A stretch of 21,160 nt of DNA from an uncultured Prevotella sp. (GCA_934203355.1 CAKPZC010000036.1:1-21160), one strand, 5' to 3'; positions 1 through 5,786 are shown, numbered from the stretch's first letter. Translations and numbers: made by a program. Notes: a model not told the origin generated them from the letters alone.

Positions 1-62
1 GCTCTACGGGCAATCCAGACGGCACTGGCTCTGAGAACGGCGAAGACAGTGTAGAGGTATAA
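1..62 (+). CDS. 3' end of an upstream gene, possibly HU-like DNA-binding protein
   Basis: An open plus-strand frame enters from the left edge and ends at TAA 60-62. Its last residues are STGNPDGTGSENGEDSVEV: a Gly/Ser/Asp/Glu-rich tail. Bacteroidales HU-like proteins that sit directly before a smalltalk gene often carry a disordered acidic or glycine-rich C-terminal tail, and a smalltalk gene follows 60 bp downstream. The assignment therefore rests on context and tail composition, because no domain is visible. Any secreted or disordered-tail protein would also fit. Confidence 0.45.
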   Translation, partial: STGNPDGTGSENGEDSVEV

Positions 63-121
63 TCATTGAACTCATGTGATGTATGAGACTTATTTTATTC
101 ATCTATTTAAAGACTACGAGT

Positions 122-217
122 ATGAAGATTGACTGGAAACGTGTGGCACTGTATGTGCTGCGAGTGATAGAACTGATTGTGTCGGGCGCCGCTGGCGGTG
201 CCATGACGCAATTTTGA
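122..217 (+). CDS. Smalltalk-family small protein (31 aa)
   Basis: ATG 122 to TGA 215-217 encodes 31 residues. It begins MKIDWKRVALYVLRVIELIV, followed by a Gly/Ala-rich end (SGAAGGAMTQF). A short M-K-x-[IV]-[DN]-W-K start followed by one hydrophobic helix and a small-residue tail is the pattern of the Bacteroidetes smalltalk proteins, which are encoded next to HU-like genes. Their function is not established. The hydrophobic stretch (about residues 9-24) suggests membrane association. The TGA stop is the first TGA of a TTTTGAA heptamer array, so the repeat supplies the end of this gene. Confidence 0.7.
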   Translation: MKIDWKRVALYVLRVIELIVSGAAGGAMTQF

Positions 218-383
218 ATTTTGAATTTTGAATGTTGAATGGTAGCCTTCGGCAATTTTGAATTTTGAGTGTTGAATTTTGAATTGTCGGCTTTGCCGAT
301 GTTGAATTATTCAATTAGGAATTTTGTAATCGGCTCTGCCGATGTTGAATTACGCGCTGTGCGCAATGTTGAGTGTTAAATTG
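211..383 (+). repeat. Heptamer (TTTTGAA-type) array with small palindromes
   Basis: Seven-base units of the form T[T/G]TTGA[A/G] follow one another from the smalltalk stop codon. They are interrupted by palindromes with 3-nt loops: GCCttcGGC (244-252), TCGGCtttGCCGA (near 288-300) and GCGCtgtGCGC (near 353-363). No reading frame here looks coding. The same building blocks recur at 818-1112, 1791-1865 and 2529-2759. Confidence 0.85.
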
Positions 384-391
384 TCGGCGGA

Positions 392-587
392 GCATCAGTT
401 AAATCGGCATAATCCGTATTCGGTTCTTTTCTGAATACTGATTCTGCTGATTTTACTGATATATTGGCTCAAGGCGAAGCATCAGTTAAATCTGCATAAT
501 CCGTATTCGTTTTTTGAATACAGATTCTGCTGATTTTGCTGATATACTGGCTCAAGGCGAAGCATCAGTTTAATAATCCGTATTCGT
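392..587 (+). repeat. Two-and-a-bit direct repeat of about 85 bp
   Basis: Copy 1 covers 392-478, copy 2 covers 479-561, and a shortened third begins at 562. Each starts GCATCAGTT, contains AATCCGTATTC and a partly matching GAATAC inverted arm, then ATTCTGCTGATTTT and a GGCTCAAGGCGAA end. The copies differ by a few substitutions and small indels. CCGTATTC with GAATACxG can form a hairpin inside each copy. No coding potential is apparent. Confidence 0.85.
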
Positions 588-612
588 TTACTATAGGTGG
601 TGATTTACAGTT

Positions 613-693
613 GCCCTTGCAGGGCGCGTTGCTCGTAAATGCCTTATACCCAGGGCGATGCCCTGGGCTATGGAGGAGCTGCCCCTTCGGGGC
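613..693 (+). repeat. REP-like cluster of three GC-rich hairpins
   Basis: Three palindromes, each with a 3-nt loop, follow one another: GCCCTtgcAGGGC (613-625), CCCAGGGCgatGCCCTGGG (649-667) and GCCCCttcGGGGC (681-693). Spaced GC-rich imperfect palindromes of this kind resemble REP/BIME elements mobilised by RAYT transposases. No RAYT gene is in the window, so that origin is an inference. Confidence 0.6.
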
Positions 694-713
694 GCAGTGG
701 TTGCAAGCAAGCA

Positions 714-795
714 AATTAGAATGACAGCAAATAAGCTAATTAGAATGACAACAAGTAAGCTAATTTGAATGACAGCAAGTAAGGGAATTAGTATG
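714..795 (+). repeat. 24-bp tandem repeat, about 3.3 copies
   Basis: Units start at 714, 738, 762 and 786 and read AATTAGAATGACAGCAAATA followed by AGCT, with 2-4 substitutions between copies. The period is exactly 24. Read on the minus strand it gives an 8-residue hydrophobic peptide repeat, but nothing around it supports a gene. Confidence 0.85.
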
Positions 796-817
796 TTGTT
801 CCCCATCGCAGTATCGC

Positions 818-1112
818 TGTGCGCAATGTTGAATGGTTGCCTTTGGCAATTTTGAATTTTGAGTTTTGAGTTTTGAATTGTCGGCAAAGCCGATGTTGAA
901 TTACGCGCGGTGCGCAATGTTGAGTTTTGAGTGTTGAATGTTGAATTATTCTTGGCTGAAGCCTGCGATGACGAATTATTCAGTTTTGAATTGTGAGTTG
1001 GGAATTCTTAATTCAAAATTGAATAACTCAACATCGGCAAAGCCGACAATTCAAAATTCTTGCTCTGGCAAGCGGCAAAGCCGATTACAAAACTCAAAAC
1101 TCAAAATTCAAA
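818..1112. repeat. Heptamer array, inverting orientation towards the ugd stop codon
   Basis: From 818 to about 1000 the units read TTTTGAA/TGTTGAA on the plus strand. From about 1010 to 1112 they read TTCAAAA. Palindromes TGCCtttGGCA (about 837), TCGGCaaaGCCGA (near 880 and 1035), GCGCggtGCGC (about 904) and TTGCtctgGCAA (1061-1072) are interspersed. Together with 211-795 this fills the 895 bp between smalltalk and ugd; I see no gene in it and no clear intrinsic terminator with a T-run. Confidence 0.8.
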
Positions 1113-2528
1113 TCAGTCCCTGCGGAAGATGTCGCGCGTGTAGACTTTGTCTTCCACGTCATTTAAGCAATCATCAAAGCGGTTGGCGATGATGGCTTTG
1201 CTTTGAGACTTGAAGTCGGCGAGGTTGTTCACTACTTTGCTGCCGAAGAAGGTGGTGCCGTTTTCCAATGTTGGCTCGTAGATGATAACCTCGGCTCCCT
1301 TTGCCTTGATGCGCTTCATGATGCCCTGGATGGCTGACTGGCGGAAGTTGTCGCTGTTGGACTTCATGGTCAGGCGATAGACTCCGATGACACAGTTGCC
1401 GGGTTCTGCTCCGTATTGATTGTTGCTTGAATAGTCGTACCAGCCGGCCTTGCGCAGGACGGCATCAGCGATGTAGTCCTTGCGTGTGCGGTTTGACTCT
1501 ACAATAGCAGACATCATGTTTTGAGGAACGTCTTGGTAGTTTGCGAGGAGTTGCTTGGTGTCCTTAGGTAGGCAGTAGCCACCATAACCGAATGATGGGT
1601 TGTTATAATGGGTGCCGATACGTGGATCGAGACCTACGCCTTCGATGATGGCTTTTGAGTCAAGACCCTTTACTTCAGCGTATGTGTCAAGTTCGTTGAA
1701 GTAGCTGACACGAAGAGCAAGGTAAGTGTTTGCGAAGAGCTTTACAGCTTCAGCTTCTTTCATACCAACGAACAAACAAGGGATACCCTTGTTGAATGTT
1801 GAATGTTGAGTGTTGAGTGTTGAATTAGTCGCCTTTGGCGATGAGGAATTATCCAATGTTGATTTTTCTCCTTCCTCACGGTTGCCGATAGCTCCCTCTA
1901 AGAGTAAAGAGGCGAAAGTGTGGGCTGCTTCTTTAAGCATATCAACATCTGTTACCGATTCGATAGCATTGTTCTCGGCTTCGAACTCGGGCTTGTTGAT
2001 AATCTTGGGATAACCAACGATGATGCGGCTGGGGTAGAGGTTGTCGTAGAGGGCTTTGCTCTCACGAAGAAACTCGGGGGAGAAGAGGAGATTGAACTTC
2101 TTTACTCCTTTCTGAGCGTACTTAAGGTAGAGGTTGCGGGTGTAGCCTACGGGGATGGTACTCTTGATGACCATTATGGCATCGGGGTTTACTTCCAATA
2201 CAAGGTCGATGACTTCCTCTACGTGAGTGGTGTCGAAATAGTTCTTAACGGGGTCGTAATTAGTAGGGGCAGCGATAACCACGAAGTCGGCATCCTTATA
2301 GGCAGACTTGCCATCAAGTGTGGCAACGAGGTTTAATGGCTTTTCTGCCAAATACTTCTCAATGTAATCATCCTGGATGGGAGAAATCTTATTGTTGAGC
2401 TTCTCCACCTTTTCGGGGATTACGTCTACTGCTGTTACATGATGATGCTGCGACAGAAGGGTCGCAATACTAAGTCCTACGTAGCCGGTGCCGGCTACAG
2501 CGATTTTGATGTCTTTAAAATCTCGCAT
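1113..2528 (-). CDS. ugd: UDP-glucose 6-dehydrogenase-type nucleotide-sugar dehydrogenase with an in-frame repeat insertion
   Basis: The product (471 aa) should oxidise a UDP-sugar to its uronic acid with two NAD+, in the cytoplasm, supplying capsule or exopolysaccharide precursors. A Rossmann GTGYVG motif lies at residues 13-18. [10 protein letters not shown] (121-130) and FSPEFLRES (149-157) are family motifs, and the catalytic Cys is C319 in [14 protein letters not shown]. Residues about 215-247 ([14 protein letters not shown]... [13 protein letters not shown]) are extra compared with the family pattern, where EGAI is followed within a few residues by xIPxLFxG. This segment is the heptamer repeat read in frame. 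Residues 380-471 match the usual C-terminal domain and its [10 protein letters not shown] end. It lies 221 bp downstream of the upxY-like gene on the same strand and is probably its operon partner. The exact UDP-sugar is not certain. Confidence 0.92.
   Translation of the reverse strand: MRDFKDIKIAVAGTGYVGLSIATLLSQHHHVTAVDVIPEKVEKLNNKISPIQDDYIEKYLAEKPLNLVATLDGKSAYKDADFVVIAAPTNYDPVKNYFDTTHVEEVIDLVLEVNPDAIMVIKSTIPVGYTRNLYLKYAQKGVKKFNLLFSPEFLRESKALYDNLYPSRIIVGYPKIINKPEFEAENNAIESVTDVDMLKEAAHTFASLLLEGAIGNREEGEKSTLDNSSSPKATNSTLNTQHSTFNKGIPCLFVGMKEAEAVKLFANTYLALRVSYFNELDTYAEVKGLDSKAIIEGVGLDPRIGTHYNNPSFGYGGYCLPKDTKQLLANYQDVPQNMMSAIVESNRTRKDYIADAVLRKAGWYDYSSNNQYGAEPGNCVIGVYRLTMKSNSDNFRQSAIQGIMKRIKAKGAEVIIYEPTLENGTTFFGSKVVNNLADFKSQSKAIIANRFDDCLNDVEDKVYTRDIFRRD
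1791..1865 (-). repeat. Heptamer repeat embedded in frame within ugd
   Basis: The plus strand shows TTGAATG/TTGAGTG heptamers from 1792, then AGTCGCCtttGGCGAT, then a degenerate tail ending near TCCAATGTTGA. This is the same order of parts as in the intergenic arrays (compare GTCGCCgttGGCGAT at 2567-2581). In the ugd direction the units read as CAACATTC/CAACACTC, which contain no stop in any frame. Confidence 0.85.
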
Positions 2529-2759
2529 ATTTTGAGTTTTGAATTTTGAATTTTGAATTTTGAGTTGTCGCCGTTGGCGATTTTGAATTGTTCAATTTTG
2601 AGTTTTGAATTTTGAGTTTTGAGTTTTGAATTATCGGCGAAGCCGATTGTGAATTGTTCAATTTTGATTTTTGAATTAGGACTTTTCAATTCAACATTGA
2701 ACAATTCCTAATGCGCATAGCGCACAATTCAAAATTCAAAACTCAAAACTCAAAATTCA
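2529..2759. repeat. Heptamer array filling the upxY-ugd gap
   Basis: TTTTGAA/TTTTGAG units start three bases outside the ugd start codon and run on the plus strand to about 2690. They then appear inverted (TTCAAAA/CTCAAAA) from about 2727 to 2759, where they overlap the last codons of the upstream gene. Palindromes are GTCGCCgttGGCGAT (2567-2581), ATCGGCgaaGCCGAT (2632-2646) and TGCGCatAGCGCA (2712-2724). The opposed arrays could fold into a long A/U-rich hairpin in the upxY-ugd transcript. Confidence 0.85.
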
Positions 2760-3892
2760 AACAGGTATCCGTAGTTGTTTTGCAGGACCTCGAACTCTGA
2801 TTCGCAGCGGTTGTGGAACTCTATGTCGGTGGTCTTGAATTTCGTTATAGTCTTAGCAATTTCTTCCATTATGGTGCGTCCTGCTTTGAAGATGGGGATG
2901 AGTTGAGTCTTTAAGGAGGGGAGGAAAGGAGCATAGTAGTAGCCAATTTCTTCTATCATAAAATAGAAGGTGGAGTAGGCGTCCTTTAAATCCAGTTTCT
3001 TGTCGCGCACATCAGTAAGAGTTTGATTGCGTAGGATGTTGATGTTCTCCACTTGAGCCGCCACCTCTTGCATGGTCTTCACACGATGGAAGAAGCAGTC
3101 GATAAAGGCGTTGCGCTCATGCAGGTTGCGCTTGTAGAAAAACTCTCGTTCCTTCTTGTCGGCTTCGTTTTTGTGAACCTCCACAAAACGCTCGGCATGA
3201 ATGCCTGATAATGCCACAGCCATACCACCGACATCCATGACCAGCTTGCGGTCGCGAGCTATGCGTATGACATAACCTTCGAGTCCGGCATGGTCGCCAG
3301 TAACGATGCGAAGTAGAGTGCGATTCTTGGAATAATAAACAAAAGGACGAAGAAGGAAACGGATGCGCTCGGGTTCGGTCTCAGCCACACGCATGAAAGG
3401 CTCCATCTGGTTGCAGGGGATAGTTGCAGGCTTCCCAGTACTGCAATTCTTGCAGAGCCTATGCTGCGGCATCTCTGTATTAAGATAATTCTGTATCTCT
3501 TTGGGATTGCCTTGAATGAAGACCAAACCACTGACAGTAGGTTTTTCCACCTCGCGTACGCCACCTTTGTCTCTATGGCGAGGCATATACTTGATGGTTT
3601 TATGAATGAAGTAGGTGAGACCATCTCTTTTGAGTTTCTCCTCGCACCACATAACCTTAGTGTGATGAATAAAGAGGTAGCACCAAGAAACGGGAGTGTA
3701 TTTATCCTCACTATTATCTGCGACTTTAGAACTTGTTGCAGCCTTCGCTTCAGGGCATATCTCTACCTCTGAACCAGTCAGTTTGTCTGGCTCAGAAACG
3801 TGTGTGCCCTCTGGAAATCTGTTGCTCTCAGAAGCTTGAGAACGTTTAGTTTCGTCGGCTGTAGATAGAGAAACCGTGCAATCCTGCTTCAT
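2750..3892 (-). CDS. UpxY/NusG-like transcription antiterminator with long N- and C-terminal extensions
   Basis: The 380-aa product has a NusG N-terminal-like core at about residues 66-180 (SWCYLFIHHTKVMWCEEKL, then KPTVSGLVFIQG). A KOW-like motif follows at about 194-225 (LRIVTGDHAGLEGYVIRIARD). UpxY proteins of Bacteroidales are specialised NusG paralogs that bind RNA polymerase at the leader of their own polysaccharide operon and prevent early termination. Usual members are about 170-200 aa. This one has a roughly 60-aa Ser/Glu-rich N-terminal segment and a roughly 140-aa predicted-helical C-terminal segment of unknown role. ATG 3890-3892 is the only plausible start. The last residues (LFEF) and the TGA stop are made of the heptamer repeat. 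It is the first gene after the invertible promoter, with ugd downstream. The core is recognised with good confidence; the partners of the extensions are unknown. Confidence 0.8.
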   Translation of the reverse strand: MKQDCTVSLSTADETKRSQASESNRFPEGTHVSEPDKLTGSEVEICPEAKAATSSKVADNSEDKYTPVSWCYLFIHHTKVMWCEEKLKRDGLTYFIHKTIKYMPRHRDKGGVREVEKPTVSGLVFIQGNPKEIQNYLNTEMPQHRLCKNCSTGKPATIPCNQMEPFMRVAETEPERIRFLLRPFVYYSKNRTLLRIVTGDHAGLEGYVIRIARDRKLVMDVGGMAVALSGIHAERFVEVHKNEADKKEREFFYKRNLHERNAFIDCFFHRVKTMQEVAAQVENINILRNQTLTDVRDKKLDLKDAYSTFYFMIEEIGYYYAPFLPSLKTQLIPIFKAGRTIMEEIAKTITKFKTTDIEFHNRCESEFEVLQNNYGYLFEF

Positions 3893-4040
3893 AATCTCCC
3901 CGCTACTTTATGTCACTGTTAGCTGCCATCACTTGAGATGGCGGTGCCATTTTCATAATAGCATTATTCATAAGTCTATACTATCTGTGGCTTTGTGTCT
4001 CGATGTGTTAATGTACTGTTTTCACATGATAAAACAGTAT
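3893..4040 (-). promoter_or_regulatory. 5' leader of the upxY-like gene with a hairpin
   Basis: About 150 nt separate the predicted promoter from the start codon. The leader contains GCCATC/GATGGC arms (3925-3930 and 3937-3942) around a 6-nt loop. Long leaders upstream of upxY genes are where UpxY proteins act in Bacteroides. A role for this hairpin is inferred. Confidence 0.45.
4014..4039. repeat. Left recombination-site candidate of the invertible element
   Basis: The 18-bp core GTTTTCACATGATAAAAC (4018-4035) is a perfect inverted copy of 4194-4211. Palindromic arms TACTGTTTT (4014-4022) and AAAACAGTA (4031-4039) surround an asymmetric 8-bp centre, CACATGAT. Paired arms around a 6-8 bp asymmetric centre is the form of a tyrosine-recombinase crossover site. 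Confidence 0.85.
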
Positions 4041-4193
4041 CTATTATGCAAAAGTACTATTTTTCCTGCATTTCTTACCATTTTTGAATGAGAAAGTTTA
4101 ACAAAAATCGGATATTCCTCAGAGATGTTTCACAAATGAAGGCATTCAAAGCTATAAAAGCACTTATTCTCAGTATACTTTCTCTTTGTGCAT
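4036..4193. other. Predicted invertible promoter segment (158 bp)
   Basis: This DNA lies between two oppositely oriented 18-bp identical sites, next to a tyrosine recombinase gene and upstream of an upxY-like gene. It has no open frame of note and carries a Bacteroidetes -7 box reading towards upxY. In the orientation given, the operon should be ON. After inversion the box would point to the bidirectional terminator at 4281-4313. Invertible promoters upstream of UpxY-led polysaccharide operons are established in Bacteroides; this particular one is inferred from the sequence. Confidence 0.8.
4049..4056 (-). promoter_or_regulatory. -7 box TACTTTTG facing upxY inside the invertible segment
   Basis: The minus strand reads TACTTTTG, an exact TAnnTTTG match, with transcription expected to start near 4042. 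At the usual distance upstream (about 4075-4080) there is no clear TTTG, so the -33 element is weak. I found no equally good box on the other strand of the segment. Confidence 0.6.
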
Positions 4194-4217
4194 GTTTTAT
4201 CATGTGAAAACATGCAC
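4188..4217. repeat. Right recombination-site candidate of the invertible element
   Basis: The core GTTTTATCATGTGAAAAC (4194-4211) is the exact reverse complement of 4018-4035. It is flanked by its own 11-bp palindromic arms, GTGCATGTTTT (4188-4198) and AAAACATGCAC (4207-4217). Beyond the shared 5 bp, these arms differ from those of the left site. Confidence 0.85.
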
Positions 4218-4280
4218 TCCAAACTTCCATTTGTTAAACACTACTTTCTCTTTTTTCTTAGACTTTGCCATATATAAAAA

Positions 4281-4313
4281 GGCAGAAAATACTTGTTTTT
4301 CCTGCCTTTTTTT
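4281..4313. terminator. Bidirectional terminator after the recombinase gene
   Basis: GGCAGAAAAT (4281-4290) pairs with the TTTTTCCTGCC stretch (4296-4306). T-runs follow on both strands (plus 4305-4313; minus strand from about 4280 down). It ends the recombinase transcript 8 bp after its stop codon. It would also stop plus-strand transcription from the inverted promoter. Confidence 0.8.
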
Positions 4314-4320
4314 AAGCGCA

Positions 4321-5535
4321 TCACCCCTCAATTCTTTTTATAATTCTCTTGTTGGCTTCGTTGATTTTGGATATATCGATAGAGCTTAGATACACTTGTG
4401 TTGTCTTTAAGTAATAATGTCCCATACCCTCGCTGATTGTGCCGATGGGTATGTCAATATCCCTTGCCAGACTTGCCCATGAGTGGCGTGCGACATAAGT
4501 GGTGAGTGGCATTTTTAGTTTTGCCATTTCTCCAATCTTCTTCAAAGCCCGGTTGATGTTTATCTGCATGCGTTGGTATTGCTGATATTCCGTGCCGTCC
4601 TCCTTCGTGATGATAGGAAACAGAAACGAGCTGTTGGCAGTTTGAAGGGCATAGCGGTCTAATATTTTTTGTTGAGCCTTTTCCCATTCCACAATCAGGC
4701 ATTGGTTGGTCTTCTTGCGGCAATAAGTCCACATGCCATTCTTGAGGTTGCTCTTTCGCAGAAAGGCAATATCCACGAAAGGCATTCCCCGCATATAGAA
4801 GCTAAACATAAATATGTCGCGGGCGAGAGCTATAGTGGAGTCTTTAGGCAGTTGAAGATTTGCTATCACCTTAAGTTTCTTTTCGCTGATAGCCCGTTTG
4901 GCAGTCTTGACGTAAGACAGTCGTACACGGCTGAACAGATTGGTAGAGCTCAGTAGCCCTTCTGACGCAGCCCTATATAATAAGGTGTGGAGTGTGCGCA
5001 GATAGCAACGTATGCTGTTCTGTTTCAATTGTCGGTCGATGAGCCAAGCCTCGTAGCACTCTATCATGTCGGGTGTGAGTTCGTCGAAAGTTAAATCCAC
5101 ATTCTCACGGAAAGCCTTGAAGCGTCGATAGGCATTGTCGTAGGTGCGGGCAGTGCCTTGTCGCTTCATCTGCACTTTCTTGGCTACCTGCTCCTGTAGG
5201 AACACAAATACAGTCTTGAGGGATTGTTCTTTGCTGAAGGCTTCGCATAGGTCTTCCACGGTATACACTTCGTGACTGTTTTCCATTCGGTCGATGACAG
5301 ACTGCCACCGCTTGAAAGCCAAGTCGATTTTATACTGCATAAGAGATAGTGCCGCCTTACGGTTGCCTACAGAAGATACAACGATAGATTGCGCCCGTTC
5401 GTCCCACTCGTTTTGAAAAATGTGGTGCTCGGTACTAATACATTTCACCTTGCGTTTGTGAATTACTTGATAGTATAATGTGCCCTCGGTATTAGGTAAA
5501 GACGAGGTGCGAAATTTGAGTTTAATTGTTGCCAT
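4321..5535 (-). CDS. Tyrosine site-specific recombinase, probable DNA invertase of the adjacent promoter switch
   Basis: A 404-aa protein of the Bacteroidetes site-specific integrase/invertase type. An N-terminal arm-binding-like domain (about 1-95) is followed by a SAM-like core-binding domain (about 105-205) and the catalytic domain (about 215-395). Visible catalytic positions are R249 (FYMRGMPFVDIAFL), K274/K275, R350 in TTYVARHSWAS, H373 in GMGHYYLKTTQ and the nucleophile Y382. The usual His of HxxR is Tyr (Y347), which I recall as common in this Bacteroidetes group. No tRNA, att duplication, relaxase or phage gene accompanies it, so a local invertase acting on 4014-4217 fits better than a mobile-element integrase. 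Its leader carries eleven 10-bp repeats ending 5 bp before the ATG. The gene ends in its own terminator, which insulates it from the switch. Confidence 0.9.
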   Translation of the reverse strand: MATIKLKFRTSSLPNTEGTLYYQVIHKRKVKCISTEHHIFQNEWDERAQSIVVSSVGNRKAALSLMQYKIDLAFKRWQSVIDRMENSHEVYTVEDLCEAFSKEQSLKTVFVFLQEQVAKKVQMKRQGTARTYDNAYRRFKAFRENVDLTFDELTPDMIECYEAWLIDRQLKQNSIRCYLRTLHTLLYRAASEGLLSSTNLFSRVRLSYVKTAKRAISEKKLKVIANLQLPKDSTIALARDIFMFSFYMRGMPFVDIAFLRKSNLKNGMWTYCRKKTNQCLIVEWEKAQQKILDRYALQTANSSFLFPIITKEDGTEYQQYQRMQININRALKKIGEMAKLKMPLTTYVARHSWASLARDIDIPIGTISEGMGHYYLKTTQVYLSSIDISKINEANKRIIKRIEG

Positions 5536-5540
5536 ATTGT

Positions 5541-5650
5541 TATTGGGAGTTATTGGGAGTTATTGGGAGTTATTGGAAGTTATTGGAAGTTATTGGGAGT
5601 TATTGGAAGTTATTGGAAGTTATTGGAAGTTATTGGAAGTTATTGGAAGA
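5541..5650 (+). repeat. Eleven tandem 10-bp repeats in the recombinase leader
   Basis: Units TATTGGGAGT or TATTGGAAGT occur at exact 10-bp spacing from 5541 to 5650; the last ends in A instead of T. Order from the ATG outward: three GGG, two GGA, one GGG, five GGA. On the coding strand this is (ACTTCCAATA)n ending 5 bp before the start codon. Near-identical short tandem units are prone to slippage, so copy number may vary between cells. Confidence 0.95.
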
Positions 5651-5652
5651 TA

Positions 5653-5672
5653 ACTCGCTTCGCTCGTGAAGT
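5653..5672. repeat. 20-bp repeat, inverted copy at 7284-7303
   Basis: ACTCGCTTCGCTCGTGAAGT is the exact reverse complement of 7284-7303. The two copies flank the EFR1-type and DUF1573 genes. Each contains a CGCTTCGCTCG-type small palindrome and lies next to a pyrimidine-rich AACTTCC-like tract, so both belong to the second modular repeat family of this window. Confidence 0.8.
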
Positions 5673-5723
5673 TTCCTTGAGCTTCGCGAAAAACTTCTTT
5701 AATTCCATTAACTTCTGAATTTG

Positions 5724-5731
5724 CAAAAGTT
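5724..5731 (-). promoter_or_regulatory. Possible -7 box of the recombinase gene
   Basis: The minus strand reads AACTTTTG, one base off TAnnTTTG, just after the upstream terminator. The -33 element is unclear (TTTC with an 18-nt gap). If used, the mRNA leader is about 180 nt and includes the whole 10-bp repeat tract. Confidence 0.35.
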
Positions 5732-5740
5732 CAACTATGT

Positions 5741-5786
5741 AAAAAAAGCGAAAGAGCCAAGTGAAAACATCACCTGGCTCTTTCGT
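5741..5786 (-). terminator. Terminator of the EFR1-type gene
   Basis: Stem CGAAAGAGCCA (5749-5759) with TGGCTCTTTCG (5775-5785), extended by GTGA/TCAC. In the minus direction it is followed by a run of seven T (A5741-5747 on plus). It lies 25 bp past the stop codon. Confidence 0.85.

Noticed and set aside
591..917. 108-aa open frame on the minus strand with an 8-residue hydrophobic repeat
   Set aside because: It is the 24-bp tandem repeat and heptamer arrays read through; there is no promoter, recognisable domain or upstream context.
938..1192. 84-aa plus-strand open frame
   Set aside because: Made of heptamer repeats and antisense to the ugd 3' end; composition mirrors TTCAAAA units.
2495..2704. 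69-aa minus-strand open frame rich in NSKLKIQ
   Set aside because: The open strand of the heptamer array has no stops in any frame, so long frames arise without selection.
4188..4217. Right palindrome as a transcription terminator
   Set aside because: No T-run on either side, and its core is an exact inverted copy of 4018-4035, which fits a recombination site better.
4321..5535. Recombinase as integrase of a mobile element
   Set aside because: No tRNA, attachment-site duplication, mobilisation, phage or cargo genes nearby; the adjacent paired inverted sites explain it better.
5541..5650. Decamer tract as a CRISPR-like array
   Set aside because: Units are contiguous with no spacers and only 10 bp long; no cas genes.
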